Assembly: GCF_013393185.1 (NCBI RefSeq)
Contig: NZ_QJQX01000075.1
Span: 124,001-188,000 of the forward strand
Direction of reading: 5' to 3'
Source of the DNA: Sphingobium lactosutens
Lineage (GTDB): Bacteria; Pseudomonadota; Alphaproteobacteria; Sphingomonadales; Sphingomonadaceae
Length of the DNA stretch: 64,000 nt
The stretch's first letter is position 1, and each line of letters starts with the position of its first letter. Both the position numbers and the translations under genes were made by a program. Shown here in pieces: positions 1-8,499 of the stretch. The notes under the pieces were generated by a model. It made no database searches. It was not told the DNA's origin and worked only from the letters and a program-made list of their open reading frames with translations.

Positions 1-566
1 TGGCCGAGCAATACAGCCTCGACGAACTGCGCGTGACCCATGCGCAGAATCTCGTCCTGCCGCATGTCAGGAAGGCGGACCTCTACGCCATCTGGCAGAA
101 GCTGGACGAAGCGGGGCTGGCCGAAGCCAATCTCGACCTCATCACCGACATCATCGCCTGCCCCGGCCTGGACTATTGCGCGCTCGCCAATGCCCGCTCG
201 ATCCCGCTGGCGCAGAAGATCGCGCAGCGCTTCGCCGATGCAGAGCGTCAGACGGAACTGGGCGAACTGAAGCTGAAGATCAGCGGTTGCATCAACGCCT
301 GCGGCCACCATCATGCCGGCCATATCGGCATCCTTGGCGTGGACCGTAAGGGCGTCGAGAATTTCCAGCTGCTGCTCGGCGGATCGGGCGCGGAGGATGC
401 GTCACTCGGCCAGATCACCGGCCCCGGCTTCTCCGAGGACGGCGTGGTCGACGCGATCGAGAAGGTCACGGACATCTATCTGGCGGAACGCACCGACGGG
501 GAGCGTTTCCTCGACACCTATCGCCGCATCGGCATGAAGCCCTTCAAGGAGGCGATCTATGGTTGA
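1..566 (+). CDS. cysI: Sulfite/nitrite reductase hemoprotein subunit, C-terminal part (gene begins before the window)
   Basis: The open frame is already running at base 3, so the N-terminus is outside the window; 187 residues are visible. They contain a C-x5-C pair (CPGLDYC) and a C-x3-C pair (CINAC), the four cysteines that bind the coupled siroheme and 4Fe-4S centre in the sulfite/nitrite reductase family. The enzyme reduces sulfite to sulfide in assimilatory sulfate reduction. The stop codon overlaps the start of the DUF934 gene by 8 bases and cysH follows, which favours sulfite over nitrite as substrate. A GTG at 33 could be read as a start but lies inside the conserved region and is not the true start. 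Confidence 0.93.
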   Translation, partial: AEQYSLDELRVTHAQNLVLPHVRKADLYAIWQKLDEAGLAEANLDLITDIIACPGLDYCALANARSIPLAQKIAQRFADAERQTELGELKLKISGCINACGHHHAGHIGILGVDRKGVENFQLLLGGSGAEDASLGQITGPGFSEDGVVDAIEKVTDIYLAERTDGERFLDTYRRIGMKPFKEAIYG

Positions 567-999
567 GTTCCTGTCCTTCCGCGATGGCGAAGCCACGCAG
601 GAACCCGCCGTCACGGTCGAATCCTTCACCGGCCAGTCCAACTCGACTGCGGTGCGGATCGAAGCGGGCGAGGATGCGCGCGAATTGCTGCCCTATCTCG
701 ACCGGCTCTCGCTGGTCGAGGTGAACTTCCCGGCCTATGGCGACGGGCGCGGCTACTCCGCCGCCCGCATCCTGCGGGAATCGGGCTATCAGGGCGAATT
801 GCGCGCCGTGGGCGACGTGCTGGTCGACCAGATCAATGCCATGCGCCGCTGCGGCTTCGACAGTTTCCACCCCGCCAAGCCGCTGGATGACGCCGCCGTG
901 GAGCGTGCGCTCAACCGCTATGCCGACGTCTATCAGAAGACGATCGATGGCCGCCAGCCCGTCTGGGCGAAACGGCATCCGGAGAAAATTGATGGCTGA
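559..999 (+). CDS. DUF934 family protein of the sulfite reduction operon
   Basis: A 146-residue soluble protein of the DUF934 family, regularly annotated as probably involved in sulfite reduction because it is found between cysI and cysH in proteobacteria. The conserved stretch around YGDGRGYSAARILRE (about residues 60-74) is typical. Its ATG overlaps the cysI stop and its own end overlaps the cysH start, so the three genes are translationally coupled. No catalytic motif is visible; a role in electron supply or assembly of the reductase is inference from context only. Confidence 0.88.
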   Translation: MVEFLSFRDGEATQEPAVTVESFTGQSNSTAVRIEAGEDARELLPYLDRLSLVEVNFPAYGDGRGYSAARILRESGYQGELRAVGDVLVDQINAMRRCGFDSFHPAKPLDDAAVERALNRYADVYQKTIDGRQPVWAKRHPEKIDG

Positions 1000-1798
1000 A
1001 CCTGCCCGCCAGATCCCAGAGCGGCTAATAGATGTGATCGACGCCCGCCCCGCCTTTAACCAGGGGCAAGCCGACGCGCTCAACGCGCGGTTCGAGGGCG
1101 TCGATACGCTGACCATGCTCAAGACCGTGTTTGCGGAAGGCCTCGCCGGCAATGTCGCCGTCGTTTCCTCCTTCGGCACGGAAAGCGCGGTGCTGCTCGA
1201 TCTGGTGGCGAAGGCGGACCGGAACGTCCCCGTCATCTTCGTCGATACGCTCAAGATGTTCGCCGAAACGCTCAACTATCGCGACACGCTCATCGCGCGC
1301 ATGGGCTTTACCGACAGCCGCACCGTCGCGCCGATCGCGGATGTGATCGCGAAGAAGGACGAGACGGGCCTGCGCTGGTCTTACGACCCGGACGGCTGCT
1401 GCGAAATCCGCAAGGTCGAACCGATGAAGCGCGCCAAGGATGGCCTGGACGCCTGGATTTCGGGCCGCAAGGCGTTCCAGTCGGTGACGCGCCAGAACCT
1501 GCCCCGCTTTGAGGTGGAAGACGGCCGGCTGAAGCTCAACCCGCTGGGCGACTGGACCAAGACCGATCTGGAAGCCTATTTCGACCGCGAGAACCTGCCC
1601 CGCCATCCGCTGGAGGCGCAGGGCTATCTGTCGATCGGTTGCGAACCCTGCACGTCCAAGGTGCTGCCTGGCGAAGACCCGCGCGCAGGCCGCTGGCGCG
1701 GCTGGGACAAGGTGGAATGCGGCATCCATTCGCCTGTCTCGCCGATCCCGGCGCCAGTCGCCGATCCGGAAGATCCGGCGAACATGCCGGTGTTCTGA
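992..1798 (+). CDS. cysH: Assimilatory adenylyl-sulfate (APS) reductase
   Basis: This 268-residue PP-loop superfamily protein reduces activated sulfate to sulfite using thioredoxin. The SSFGTESAVLLDLV segment (about 59-72) is the nucleotide-binding loop. A CC pair at 136-137 and C217/C220 are the four ligands of the 4Fe-4S cluster that marks APS reductases and is absent in the enterobacterial PAPS enzyme; C243 in ECGIH is the catalytic cysteine. The ATG at 992 was chosen because the longer open frame upstream runs through the DUF934 gene; the real start overlaps the DUF934 stop. APS rather than PAPS as substrate follows from the cluster cysteines. Confidence 0.95.
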   Translation: MAEPARQIPERLIDVIDARPAFNQGQADALNARFEGVDTLTMLKTVFAEGLAGNVAVVSSFGTESAVLLDLVAKADRNVPVIFVDTLKMFAETLNYRDTLIARMGFTDSRTVAPIADVIAKKDETGLRWSYDPDGCCEIRKVEPMKRAKDGLDAWISGRKAFQSVTRQNLPRFEVEDGRLKLNPLGDWTKTDLEAYFDRENLPRHPLEAQGYLSIGCEPCTSKVLPGEDPRAGRWRGWDKVECGIHSPVSPIPAPVADPEDPANMPVF

Positions 1799-1823
1799 GG
1801 CTAGATATTAGCTGGTTCGGAAG

Positions 1824-1851
1824 AAGGTCGCCATTGGCGGCCTTTTTCTTT
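1824..1851 (+). terminator. Rho-independent terminator after cysH
   Basis: A 9-bp stem (1824-1832 with 1836-1844, one G-T wobble) with a 3-base loop is followed by TTTTTCTTT. It closes the sulfate reduction operon before the convergent ligA. Confidence 0.85.
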
Positions 1852-1916
1852 GTCGACCTCACCTGCTTCAAATCTCCAAACGGAGATTGACGTATCTCGC
1901 CTTGATGACGGCTGCC

Positions 1917-4034
1917 TTACCCAGCCGCCTTCACAATCTTCGCCCATGCCTCTTCGGTTATGACTTCGATGCCGAGCGCTGTGGCCTGCTTGAGCTTAGT
2001 GCCCGCGCCCGGCCCGGCCACGACCAGATCGGTCTTGGCACTGACCGATCCCGCCGCCTTCGCGCCCAGCCGTTCGGCCTGCGCCTTGGCCTCATCACGG
2101 CTCATCGTTTCGAGCTTGCCGGTAAAGACCACGATCTTGCCCGTCACCGCGCTGGCGGTGGTTTCCACGACATAGTCGGGCGGCGTCACCTCGGACAGAA
2201 GATCGTCCCACGCCTCCATATTATGCGGTTCGTGGAAGAAATCCGCGAGCGCATGACCGACCGCCGCGCCGACATTCTCGACCCCGATATGTTCGGCGAT
2301 CGCCTTGTCGCGCTTGGCCTGCGTTTCCGCCGGATCAGCGGCGTCACGCAGGGCGATGATCTCCTGCGCCAGCGCGCGAACGCCCGGCAGCGTCGTGTAC
2401 CGCTTGAGCAGATCGCGCGCCGTCACCGCACCGACATGGCGGATGCCAAGGCCAAAAAGCAGGCGCGCGGCGTCGGGCTGGCGCTTGGCCTCGATCGCGG
2501 CGAGGAGGTTGTCCACCGACTTCTCCTTCCATCCCTCGCGGCCCAGCAACTCCGACCCGTGCTTCTTCAACCGGAAGATATCGGCGGGCTCCTTGATCCA
2601 GCCAAGGTCGAGAAATTCCTGGATCGTCTTTTCGCCCAGCCCCTCGATATCCAGCGCCGCACGGCTGACGAAATGGCGCAGCCGCTCGAAGCGCTGGGCC
2701 GGGCAGATCAGGCCGCCGGTGCAGCGGAAATCGACCTCTTCCTCCTCGCGCACGGCTTCGGACTGGCAGACCGGACAATGGGTCGGGAAGTGGAAGGGTT
2801 CGCGCGCCTCCTCGCGGGTCAGGTTATCGACCACCTGCGGGATGACGTCGCCCGCACGCTGGACGACGATGCGGTCGCCGGGGCGGACGCCCAGCCGCGC
2901 AATCTCGTCGGCATTGTGCAGCGTCACGTTGGAGACGACCACGCCGCCCACGGTCACGGGGGTCAGGCGGCCAACCGGGGTCAGCTTGCCGGTGCGCCCG
3001 ACCTGAATGTCGATCGCTTCCAATGTCGTCTGCGCACGCTCGGCGGGGAATTTATGCGCGATCGCCCAGCGCGGCGCCTTCGCCACGAAGCCCAACCGCT
3101 GCTGCCAGTCGAGCCGGTCGACCTTGTAGACCACGCCGTCGATATCGAAGGGCAGGTCGGCGCGCGCCGCCTCGATCCCGCGATAATGGGCGATGAGGGC
3201 GTCGAGACTATCGACGCAGGCGAGCATGTCCGATACCGGCAGCCCCCAGCCCGCAATCGCCTGCATCACGCCCAGTTGCGTCTCGGCGGGCAGCGCGCTG
3301 TGGGCGCCCCAGCCATGGGCGAGGAAGCGCAGCGGGCGGCTGGCGGTGACGGCGGCGTCCTTCTGCCGCAGCGATCCGGCGGCGGCGTTGCGGGGATTGG
3401 CGAATTGGCGGGCTTTTTCCGGGTCGTCGGCCTCGGCCAGCAGACGCTGGTTGAGCGCGACGAAATCGCCCTTGGCCATATAGACCTCGCCGCGGACTTC
3501 GAACAGGTCGGGGATGGCGGGGCCGGTCAGCCGCTGGGGAATGTCGGCGATGGTGCGGACATTGGCGGTGACGTCCTCGCCGGTAGCGCCGTCGCCACGG
3601 GTCGCGGCCAGCACCAGTTCGCCCTGCTCATAGCGCAGCGAACAGGACAGACCGTCAATCTTCGGCTCAGCGGTGAGCGCCAGCGGTTCGGCCTCGGGCA
3701 GCGCCAGAAAGCGGCGCACGCGGGCGAGAAATTCGGCAATGTCCTCATCGGAAAAGCCATTGTCGAGGCTCATCATGCGAACCGCGTGCGGCACTTTCTT
3801 CAGTGCCGAAGTGGCAGCAGCGCCGACCTGCGCATTGGGCGAATCGGCGCGGATCAGCTGCGGGAAGGCGGCTTCGAGCGCGTTATTCTCGCGGATCAGC
3901 GCGTCATAGTCCGCGTCGCTGATCTCCGGCGCATCCTGGTCATGATAGAGCCGGTTATGCCGTGCGACCTCCTTGGCAAGGCGCATCAGGCGGTTGGCGG
4001 CTTCGGCTTCGGTGAGGGTCGCGGGATCGATCAT
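1917..4034 (-). CDS. ligA: NAD-dependent DNA ligase LigA
   Basis: A full-length 705-residue ligase that seals nicks in replication and repair with NAD as AMP donor. The N-terminal Ia/adenylation domain shows the active-site motif KIDG with K125. After an OB fold comes a four-cysteine zinc finger (CPVC and further cysteines in the SEAVREEEEVDFRCTGGLIC region), then helix-hairpin-helix repeats, and a C-terminal BRCT domain (VVFTGKLETMSRDEAK and on). The gene is last in the minus-strand run bamD-recN-monooxygenase-small ORF-ligA, 40 bases after the small membrane ORF. Confidence 0.98.
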   Translation of the reverse strand: MIDPATLTEAEAANRLMRLAKEVARHNRLYHDQDAPEISDADYDALIRENNALEAAFPQLIRADSPNAQVGAAATSALKKVPHAVRMMSLDNGFSDEDIAEFLARVRRFLALPEAEPLALTAEPKIDGLSCSLRYEQGELVLAATRGDGATGEDVTANVRTIADIPQRLTGPAIPDLFEVRGEVYMAKGDFVALNQRLLAEADDPEKARQFANPRNAAAGSLRQKDAAVTASRPLRFLAHGWGAHSALPAETQLGVMQAIAGWGLPVSDMLACVDSLDALIAHYRGIEAARADLPFDIDGVVYKVDRLDWQQRLGFVAKAPRWAIAHKFPAERAQTTLEAIDIQVGRTGKLTPVGRLTPVTVGGVVVSNVTLHNADEIARLGVRPGDRIVVQRAGDVIPQVVDNLTREEAREPFHFPTHCPVCQSEAVREEEEVDFRCTGGLICPAQRFERLRHFVSRAALDIEGLGEKTIQEFLDLGWIKEPADIFRLKKHGSELLGREGWKEKSVDNLLAAIEAKRQPDAARLLFGLGIRHVGAVTARDLLKRYTTLPGVRALAQEIIALRDAADPAETQAKRDKAIAEHIGVENVGAAVGHALADFFHEPHNMEAWDDLLSEVTPPDYVVETTASAVTGKIVVFTGKLETMSRDEAKAQAERLGAKAAGSVSAKTDLVVAGPGAGTKLKQATALGIEVITEEAWAKIVKAAG

Positions 4035-4074
4035 GGGGATGCTTTAGCGAACAGCTTGTCGTCCACAAAGACCG

Positions 4075-4275
4075 CTATTGTCCTGCGGAGCGCGGCAGGT
4101 CGATTTTAACAGCGTGCGTCTGGATAGGGGCGCATAAAATGGCCAAGGCTCCGGCAAAACTTGCCACTGCCCAGAGATATTGCCGCTTTCTGGCGTCAAC
4201 GAATGCGCGAACCAGCAAGACTAGTGCTGCGAACAACAGAGCGATCACCCAAAACCAAGTCATTTCCATTGTCAT
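4075..4275 (-). CDS. Small two-helix membrane protein, unknown function
   Basis: A 66-residue protein with two predicted membrane helices (about residues 4-24 and 34-50) separated by a short basic loop (DARKRQ). I do not recognise a family. Its ATG overlaps the stop of the upstream monooxygenase-like gene in an ATGA, which suggests translational coupling and supports that it is real despite its size. A second ATG two codons in (MEMTW) is an alternative start. It lies 40 bases before ligA. Confidence 0.55.
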   Translation of the reverse strand: MTMEMTWFWVIALLFAALVLLVRAFVDARKRQYLWAVASFAGALAILCAPIQTHAVKIDLPRSAGQ

Positions 4276-4646
4276 ACCCCCGCTACCGGCACCGTCTCGA
4301 AATGCTGGGGGAAGCCCGCGATGATCGGCTTCGCCTTGGCGATGGCGGCGCGGACGGCGGGGAGTTTGAGCGAGGCGGCGTGGCTTTCGCGGCTGTCCCA
4401 GACTTCGGTGATCCAGATCGCGTCGGGATTGGCGGTGTCGAGCGCCACGATATAGGACAGGCAGCCCGGCATCGCGCCGGTCGCTGCCCTGAGATAGCCG
4501 ACCAGTTCGTCGCGCTTGCCGGGTGCGCTGAGCATCTGGCCGATCAGGCCATAGCGCGGCTTTGCCTCCTGCGCGGCTGCGGGAATGGTGGTGCTGGCGA
4601 TCGCGGCGGCGGCGAGGCCGAGCATGTCCCTGCGGTTATGGGTCAT
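4272..4646 (-). CDS. Tat-exported antibiotic biosynthesis monooxygenase (ABM) family protein
   Basis: A 124-residue protein with an ABM/YgiN-like ferredoxin fold: YGLIGQMLSAPGKRDELVGYL begins the strand-helix unit, followed by the conserved W-x-x-E-x-W-D type segment (IWITEVWDSRESHAAS). Members are cofactor-free quinol monooxygenases or detoxifying enzymes. The N-terminus reads as a twin-arginine signal (RRDMLGLAAAA, then A-rich, cleavage near AAA-Q), so the mature domain of about 98 residues should be periplasmic. It is coupled to the small membrane ORF downstream. Substrate is unknown. Confidence 0.75.
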   Translation of the reverse strand: MTHNRRDMLGLAAAAIASTTIPAAAQEAKPRYGLIGQMLSAPGKRDELVGYLRAATGAMPGCLSYIVALDTANPDAIWITEVWDSRESHAASLKLPAVRAAIAKAKPIIAGFPQHFETVPVAGV

Positions 4647-4670
4647 ATAGCTTGTCCTCTACCTCCACTA

Positions 4671-4690
4671 TCCGTTCGCTTCGAGCGAAG
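4671..4690 (-). repeat. Short intergenic palindrome, copy of a 20-bp repeat
   Basis: On the minus strand this reads CTTCGCTCGAAGCGAACGGA, containing the inverted repeat TTCGCT-CGA-AGCGAA. The identical 20 bases occur on the plus strand at 27062-27081. It lies between recN and the monooxygenase-like gene. Confidence 0.6.
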
Positions 4691-4695
4691 GAGAA

Positions 4696-6360
4696 TTAAA
4701 CCCGCTCCAGCAACCGCTCCGCCTGCGCCCGCGCTTCCGCCGTGATCTCCGCGCCCGACAGCATCCGCGCGATTTCCTCGCGGCGTTCGCTATCGTCCAG
4801 CGCGTGGACGCCGGTGCGCGTCACCGTACCATCCGAAGACTTGGCGATCAGCATATGGCCTGCCCCGCGCGCCGCGACCTGCGGGCTGTGGGTGACGACG
4901 AGGATCTGGTTGCTCTGCGCCAGCCGCGCCAGCCGCTCGCCGATCGCATCAGCCACAGCACCACCCACGCCCCGGTCGATCTCGTCGAAGATCAACGTAT
5001 CCGCCCCGCCCCGCTCCGCCAGCGCGACCTTGAGCGCGAGGATGAAGCGCGACAATTCGCCGCCGGACGCGATCTTCGCCAGCGGCGCGAAAGGCGCGCC
5101 GGGGTTGGTCGAAATCTCGAACTCGACCCGGTCCATCCCCTGCGCGCTCCACTGGCCCTCGTCCAGCGGCGCGACCACGGTGCGGAAGCGCGCGGCGTCC
5201 AGCTTCAGCGGCGCGAGTTCCCCGGCGACCGCCGCATCGAGCCGTCCGGCGGCCAGCTGGCGCTCGGCCGACAGCGCCTGCGCGGCGGCGCGATAGGCGG
5301 CGGCCTTCGCCGCGACATCCTTTTCCAGCGCCACGATATGCTCCTCCCCGCCCTCGATCGCGGCGAGCCTCGCGGCCATCTCGTCGCGCAGCGCGGCAAG
5401 GTCGTCCGCTGCGACCTGATGCTTACGGGCCAGACCGCGCAGGTCGAACAGCCGCGTCTCGATCGCGTCGAGCCGGGCGGGATCGAAGCTCAGCGCCTCG
5501 GCGGCTTCGGCCAGACGATCCTCCGCTTCTCCCGCTTCCACAACGGCGCGGTCGAGCGCTTCGAGCACGGCGGTCAGCAGCGGCTCTTCCCCGGCGATCC
5601 GGTCGAGCCGCCGCGCAGCCTGACGCAACTGGGCAAGGCCGCCATCCGTTCCGGTCAGGCAGTCGCTGACGGCGGACAAATCGTCGGTCAGGCGCGCGCC
5701 CTTCTGCATGGTCGCGCGTTCCTCGGCCAGCGCCGCTTCCTCACCGGCTTCCGGCGCGAATTTGCGCAATTCCTCGACCGCATGAGTCAGATAATCGCGG
5801 TCGCGTGCGGCATTGTCGACGATGGTGCGGGCTTCGGCCAATGCACTCGTGGCGCTGCGCCAGCCGGCATGGGCGGCAGCGACCGCCTCCGCCTCGCAGC
5901 GGCCATAAGTGTCGAGCAGCGCCCGGTGGCCGCGCGGGTTGAGCAGGCCGCGATCGTCATGCTGGCCGTGAATCTCGACCAGCGATCCGCCCAGGTCGCG
6001 CAGCAGCGCCGCCGAACAGGGCTGGTCGTTGACGAAGGCGCGGCTGCCGCCATCGGCCTTCACCAGACGGCGGATCAGCAGCGGCTCGCCCGGCTCGATA
6101 TCGATGCCATTCTCGACCAGCAGCGCGGTGGCGCGGTGGTCGGCAGCAGGCGGATCGAAGGTCGCGACCACGCTCGCCTGCGCCTCGCCATTGCGGACGA
6201 GGCCGGTGTCGGCGCGCGCGCCCAGCGCAAGGCCCAGCGAATCGAGCAGGATCGACTTGCCCGCGCCCGTCTCGCCGGTCAGCACGGACAGACCCGCGCC
6301 GAACTCCAGGTCCAGCGCCTCGATCAGCACGACATTGCGGATGGCGAGCGAGGTCAGCAT
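4696..6360 (-). CDS. recN: DNA repair protein RecN
   Basis: A 554-residue SMC-like ATPase for double-strand break repair. Walker A is GETGAGKSI near residues 29-37; a long coiled-coil middle follows; the C-terminal half carries the ABC signature (IASGGELSRFILALK) and Walker B (LIFDEIDRGVGG), then THSPQVAARG. The length matches the family. It follows bamD on the same strand, a common alphaproteobacterial order, separated by a palindromic repeat rather than directly joined. The start is the first ATG and begins the conserved MLTSLAIRNVVLIE. Confidence 0.98.
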   Translation of the reverse strand: MLTSLAIRNVVLIEALDLEFGAGLSVLTGETGAGKSILLDSLGLALGARADTGLVRNGEAQASVVATFDPPAADHRATALLVENGIDIEPGEPLLIRRLVKADGGSRAFVNDQPCSAALLRDLGGSLVEIHGQHDDRGLLNPRGHRALLDTYGRCEAEAVAAAHAGWRSATSALAEARTIVDNAARDRDYLTHAVEELRKFAPEAGEEAALAEERATMQKGARLTDDLSAVSDCLTGTDGGLAQLRQAARRLDRIAGEEPLLTAVLEALDRAVVEAGEAEDRLAEAAEALSFDPARLDAIETRLFDLRGLARKHQVAADDLAALRDEMAARLAAIEGGEEHIVALEKDVAAKAAAYRAAAQALSAERQLAAGRLDAAVAGELAPLKLDAARFRTVVAPLDEGQWSAQGMDRVEFEISTNPGAPFAPLAKIASGGELSRFILALKVALAERGGADTLIFDEIDRGVGGAVADAIGERLARLAQSNQILVVTHSPQVAARGAGHMLIAKSSDGTVTRTGVHALDDSERREEIARMLSGAEITAEARAQAERLLERV

Positions 6361-6374
6361 GCCGTTCGTTCACG

Positions 6375-6459
6375 ATCGTCATCCCAGCGAAGGCTGGGAT
6401 CTCGTGCCGCTGGGGCGAACCCAGAGGCCTGAGACCCCGACCTGCACCGGGGTGACGAT
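6375..6459. repeat. Intergenic palindromic repeat between bamD and recN
   Basis: Outer arms ATCGTCA (6375-6381) and TGACGAT (6453-6459) are reverse complements. Inside are two smaller hairpins, ATCCCAGC-GAAG-GCTGGGAT (6381-6400) and ACCCCG...CGGGGT (6434-6453). Elements of the type TCATCCCAGCGAAGGCTGGG are common intergenic repeats in sphingomonads and related bacteria. Confidence 0.75.
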
Positions 6460-6468
6460 GTCAGGCCG

Positions 6469-7266
6469 TCAGGCCTTGCCGCCATGTTGCTGCATCAGCT
6501 TGTAGCTGCGCTCATACCATTTGGTGCCGGGATAGTTGCGGCCCAGCACGGCGGCGGCCTTCTGCGCTTCGGCGGGGATGCCGAGCGAGAGATAGGATTC
6601 GACCAGACGCTCCAGCGCTTCGGGCGTATGGGTCGTCGTCTGATACTTGTCGATCACGGTGCGGAAGCGCAGCGTGGCGGCGAGCCACTGGCCGCGGCGC
6701 TGGTAGAAGCGGCCAACCTCCATCTCCTTGCCGGCCAGGTGATCGTTCACCAGGTCGACCTTCAGCCGCGCGTCGGCGGCGTAGCGGGTGTCGGGATAGC
6801 GGCGGATCAGTTCGCCCAGCGCATCCATCGCCTGCTGCGTGATCTTCTGGTCGCGGGTGACGTCGGCAATCTGCTCATAATAGCAGAGCGCGATCAGATA
6901 ATAGGCGTAGGGCGCGTCCTTGTTGCCGGTGTGGATCGACAGGAAGCGCTGCGAGGCCGCGATCGATTCCGGATAATCGCGGTTCATATAATAGCTGAAC
7001 GCCGACATGAGCTGCGCGCGGCGCGCCCAGGGCGAATAGGGATGCTGGCGCTCCACCTCATCGAACAGGGCGGCGGCAAGCTTATACTGGCCGCGATCGA
7101 GCCGCGACTTGCCGCTATTGTAGAGGGTCGATACGTCGCGCGCGACATAGAGCGTATCGGCCTTGTTCTTCGATGTCGAACAACCCGACAGCAGGGCGGC
7201 CAGAAGGATCGCGGGCAGAACCGGGGCGGCGACCGCGCCGATGCGCGTCAGGTTTTTCGTCAGCAT
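6469..7266 (-). CDS. bamD: Outer membrane assembly lipoprotein BamD
   Basis: A component of the BAM complex that inserts beta-barrel proteins. A lipoprotein signal ends in LLSGC, and the mature protein has TPR-like repeats (YNSGKSRLDRGQYKLAAALFDEVE, then YPESIAASQRFL and YPDTRYAADARLK). About 265 residues from the ATG at 7266. Another ATG four codons upstream (7278) is possible; neither has a strong Shine-Dalgarno. The longest open frame (to 7326) would overlap the histidine kinase stop and adds residues before the signal, so it was not used. The neighbours differ from the frequent lpxC-bamD-recN order: a histidine kinase lies upstream here. Confidence 0.95.
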   Translation of the reverse strand: MLTKNLTRIGAVAAPVLPAILLAALLSGCSTSKNKADTLYVARDVSTLYNSGKSRLDRGQYKLAAALFDEVERQHPYSPWARRAQLMSAFSYYMNRDYPESIAASQRFLSIHTGNKDAPYAYYLIALCYYEQIADVTRDQKITQQAMDALGELIRRYPDTRYAADARLKVDLVNDHLAGKEMEVGRFYQRRGQWLAATLRFRTVIDKYQTTTHTPEALERLVESYLSLGIPAEAQKAAAVLGRNYPGTKWYERSYKLMQQHGGKA

Positions 7267-7322
7267 GGGGCGGGTCATAGCCGAGCCGGTGGCCGCCGCC
7301 AAGCGGCAGAATGCTGGGCCGT

Positions 7323-8342
7323 TCAACTCGCTGTCCGGAACGGCAGATCGAGCCTGGCGATCGCCCCGCGCGGGTCGCCCGGCTCCAGCACGAAGGAGCC
7401 GCCCAGCTGCGCCGCCAACGCATGGGCGATGCGCAGGCCCAAGGATTCGGCCTTGCTCGCATCGACATCCGCGGCCACGCCATATCCATCGTCCGCAATC
7501 CGCAGCCTGACGCCATCCCCCTCTTCCGCCAGCGCGATCTCGATCCGCCCGGCCCGGTCGGGCAGGCCATGTTCGATGGCGTTGCTGACCGCTTCGGCGA
7601 CGACCAGCGCCAGCGGAATGACGGTATTGGCGTCCAGGGTTAGGCCGGCAGGCGCGACCACGCTCAGCCGGATATCCTGACGTCCGCTCGCATCCAGCAC
7701 GTCGCGCGCGAGTTCGGTGAGGAATTCGCGCAGATTCTGCCCCTTGCCGGATGGATCGTAGAGCGCACGGCTGATGCGCCCGATCAGCGCCAGCCGTTCG
7801 GCGGCGTCGTCCAGCGCGCGGCGGGCGCCGTCATGGTCGATATGGCGGCGCTGAAGCGAGAGCATCGCGGCCGCCACCTGGAGATTGTTGGACACGCGAT
7901 GCTGCAATTCGCGGAACAGAAGTTCGCGATTGTCCGCCAGGGTCCGGCTGCGCTCACGCTCGACCGCCACGGCGAAATTGGCGCTCTGCATGAAGTGGAT
8001 CAGCAGGATGTCGACCACGACCACGGCCGAATAGAAAAGCATCGCCACGGCGACGGCCGGGTTCAGCACGAAGCCGAAAGGCGGCGGGATGAAGAAATAC
8101 CAGGACAGAATGCCGCAGAGTATCGCGGAGAAAATGCCTGGCCGCACGCCGAAGAGGAAGGAGGAGAGGATGACGGCAGGAAAGAAGGTGACGAAGGGAT
8201 AGCCGCTAGGCAGCAGCGGATCGGCCGCGAAGCGCAGCATCAGCGCCGCGGCGCAGAAGATCAGGCTCAACACATAGGCATAGACCGGCCGATCGAGCAC
8301 GAGCGGCAGGCGTTCGACAAAGCGCTCGTTGCTCCTCTGCAT
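7323..8342 (-). CDS. DUF4118-type membrane sensor histidine kinase (HisKA_2 class)
   Basis: 339 residues. The N-terminal half has about four membrane helices with the DUF4118 pattern (PSGYPFVTFFPAVILSSFLFG, then YFFIPPP), as in KdpD-like sensors. The dimerisation/phosphoacceptor helix is HisKA_2 type, ELQHRVSNNLQ with H148 as phosphorylation site. The HATPase domain follows: N box VVAEAVSNAIEHG, G1 box IADDGYGV, and SLGLRIAHALAAQLGG. HisKA_2 kinases in alphaproteobacteria often feed single-domain or general-stress response regulators, but no response regulator is adjacent, so the partner is unknown. Confidence 0.9.
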   Translation of the reverse strand: MQRSNERFVERLPLVLDRPVYAYVLSLIFCAAALMLRFAADPLLPSGYPFVTFFPAVILSSFLFGVRPGIFSAILCGILSWYFFIPPPFGFVLNPAVAVAMLFYSAVVVVDILLIHFMQSANFAVAVERERSRTLADNRELLFRELQHRVSNNLQVAAAMLSLQRRHIDHDGARRALDDAAERLALIGRISRALYDPSGKGQNLREFLTELARDVLDASGRQDIRLSVVAPAGLTLDANTVIPLALVVAEAVSNAIEHGLPDRAGRIEIALAEEGDGVRLRIADDGYGVAADVDASKAESLGLRIAHALAAQLGGSFVLEPGDPRGAIARLDLPFRTAS

Positions 8343-8431
8343 CTCGATCCCCAGGATGGCGTTTTGTTACAGTAGCAGAACCTTATCGGGTCGCATTGAT
8401 CGAAATCAGTCGCCGGATCGCTTTTGCGACG

Positions 8432-8468
8432 AAAAAAGGGGCACCCGGCGAAACCGGATGCCCCTTTC
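8432..8468 (-). terminator. Terminator after pnp
   Basis: On the minus strand a long stem (GGGGCA-T-CCGG, loop TTTCG, CCGG-G-TGCCCC) is followed by TTTTTT. It lies 31 bases after the pnp stop. Confidence 0.88.
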
Positions 8469-8499
8469 TATCCTGTTGATGCGACGCTGACCGGACCGA

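Noticed and set aside
1887..4109. A 740-codon plus-strand frame over ligA
   Set aside because: Antisense shadow of a complete LigA.
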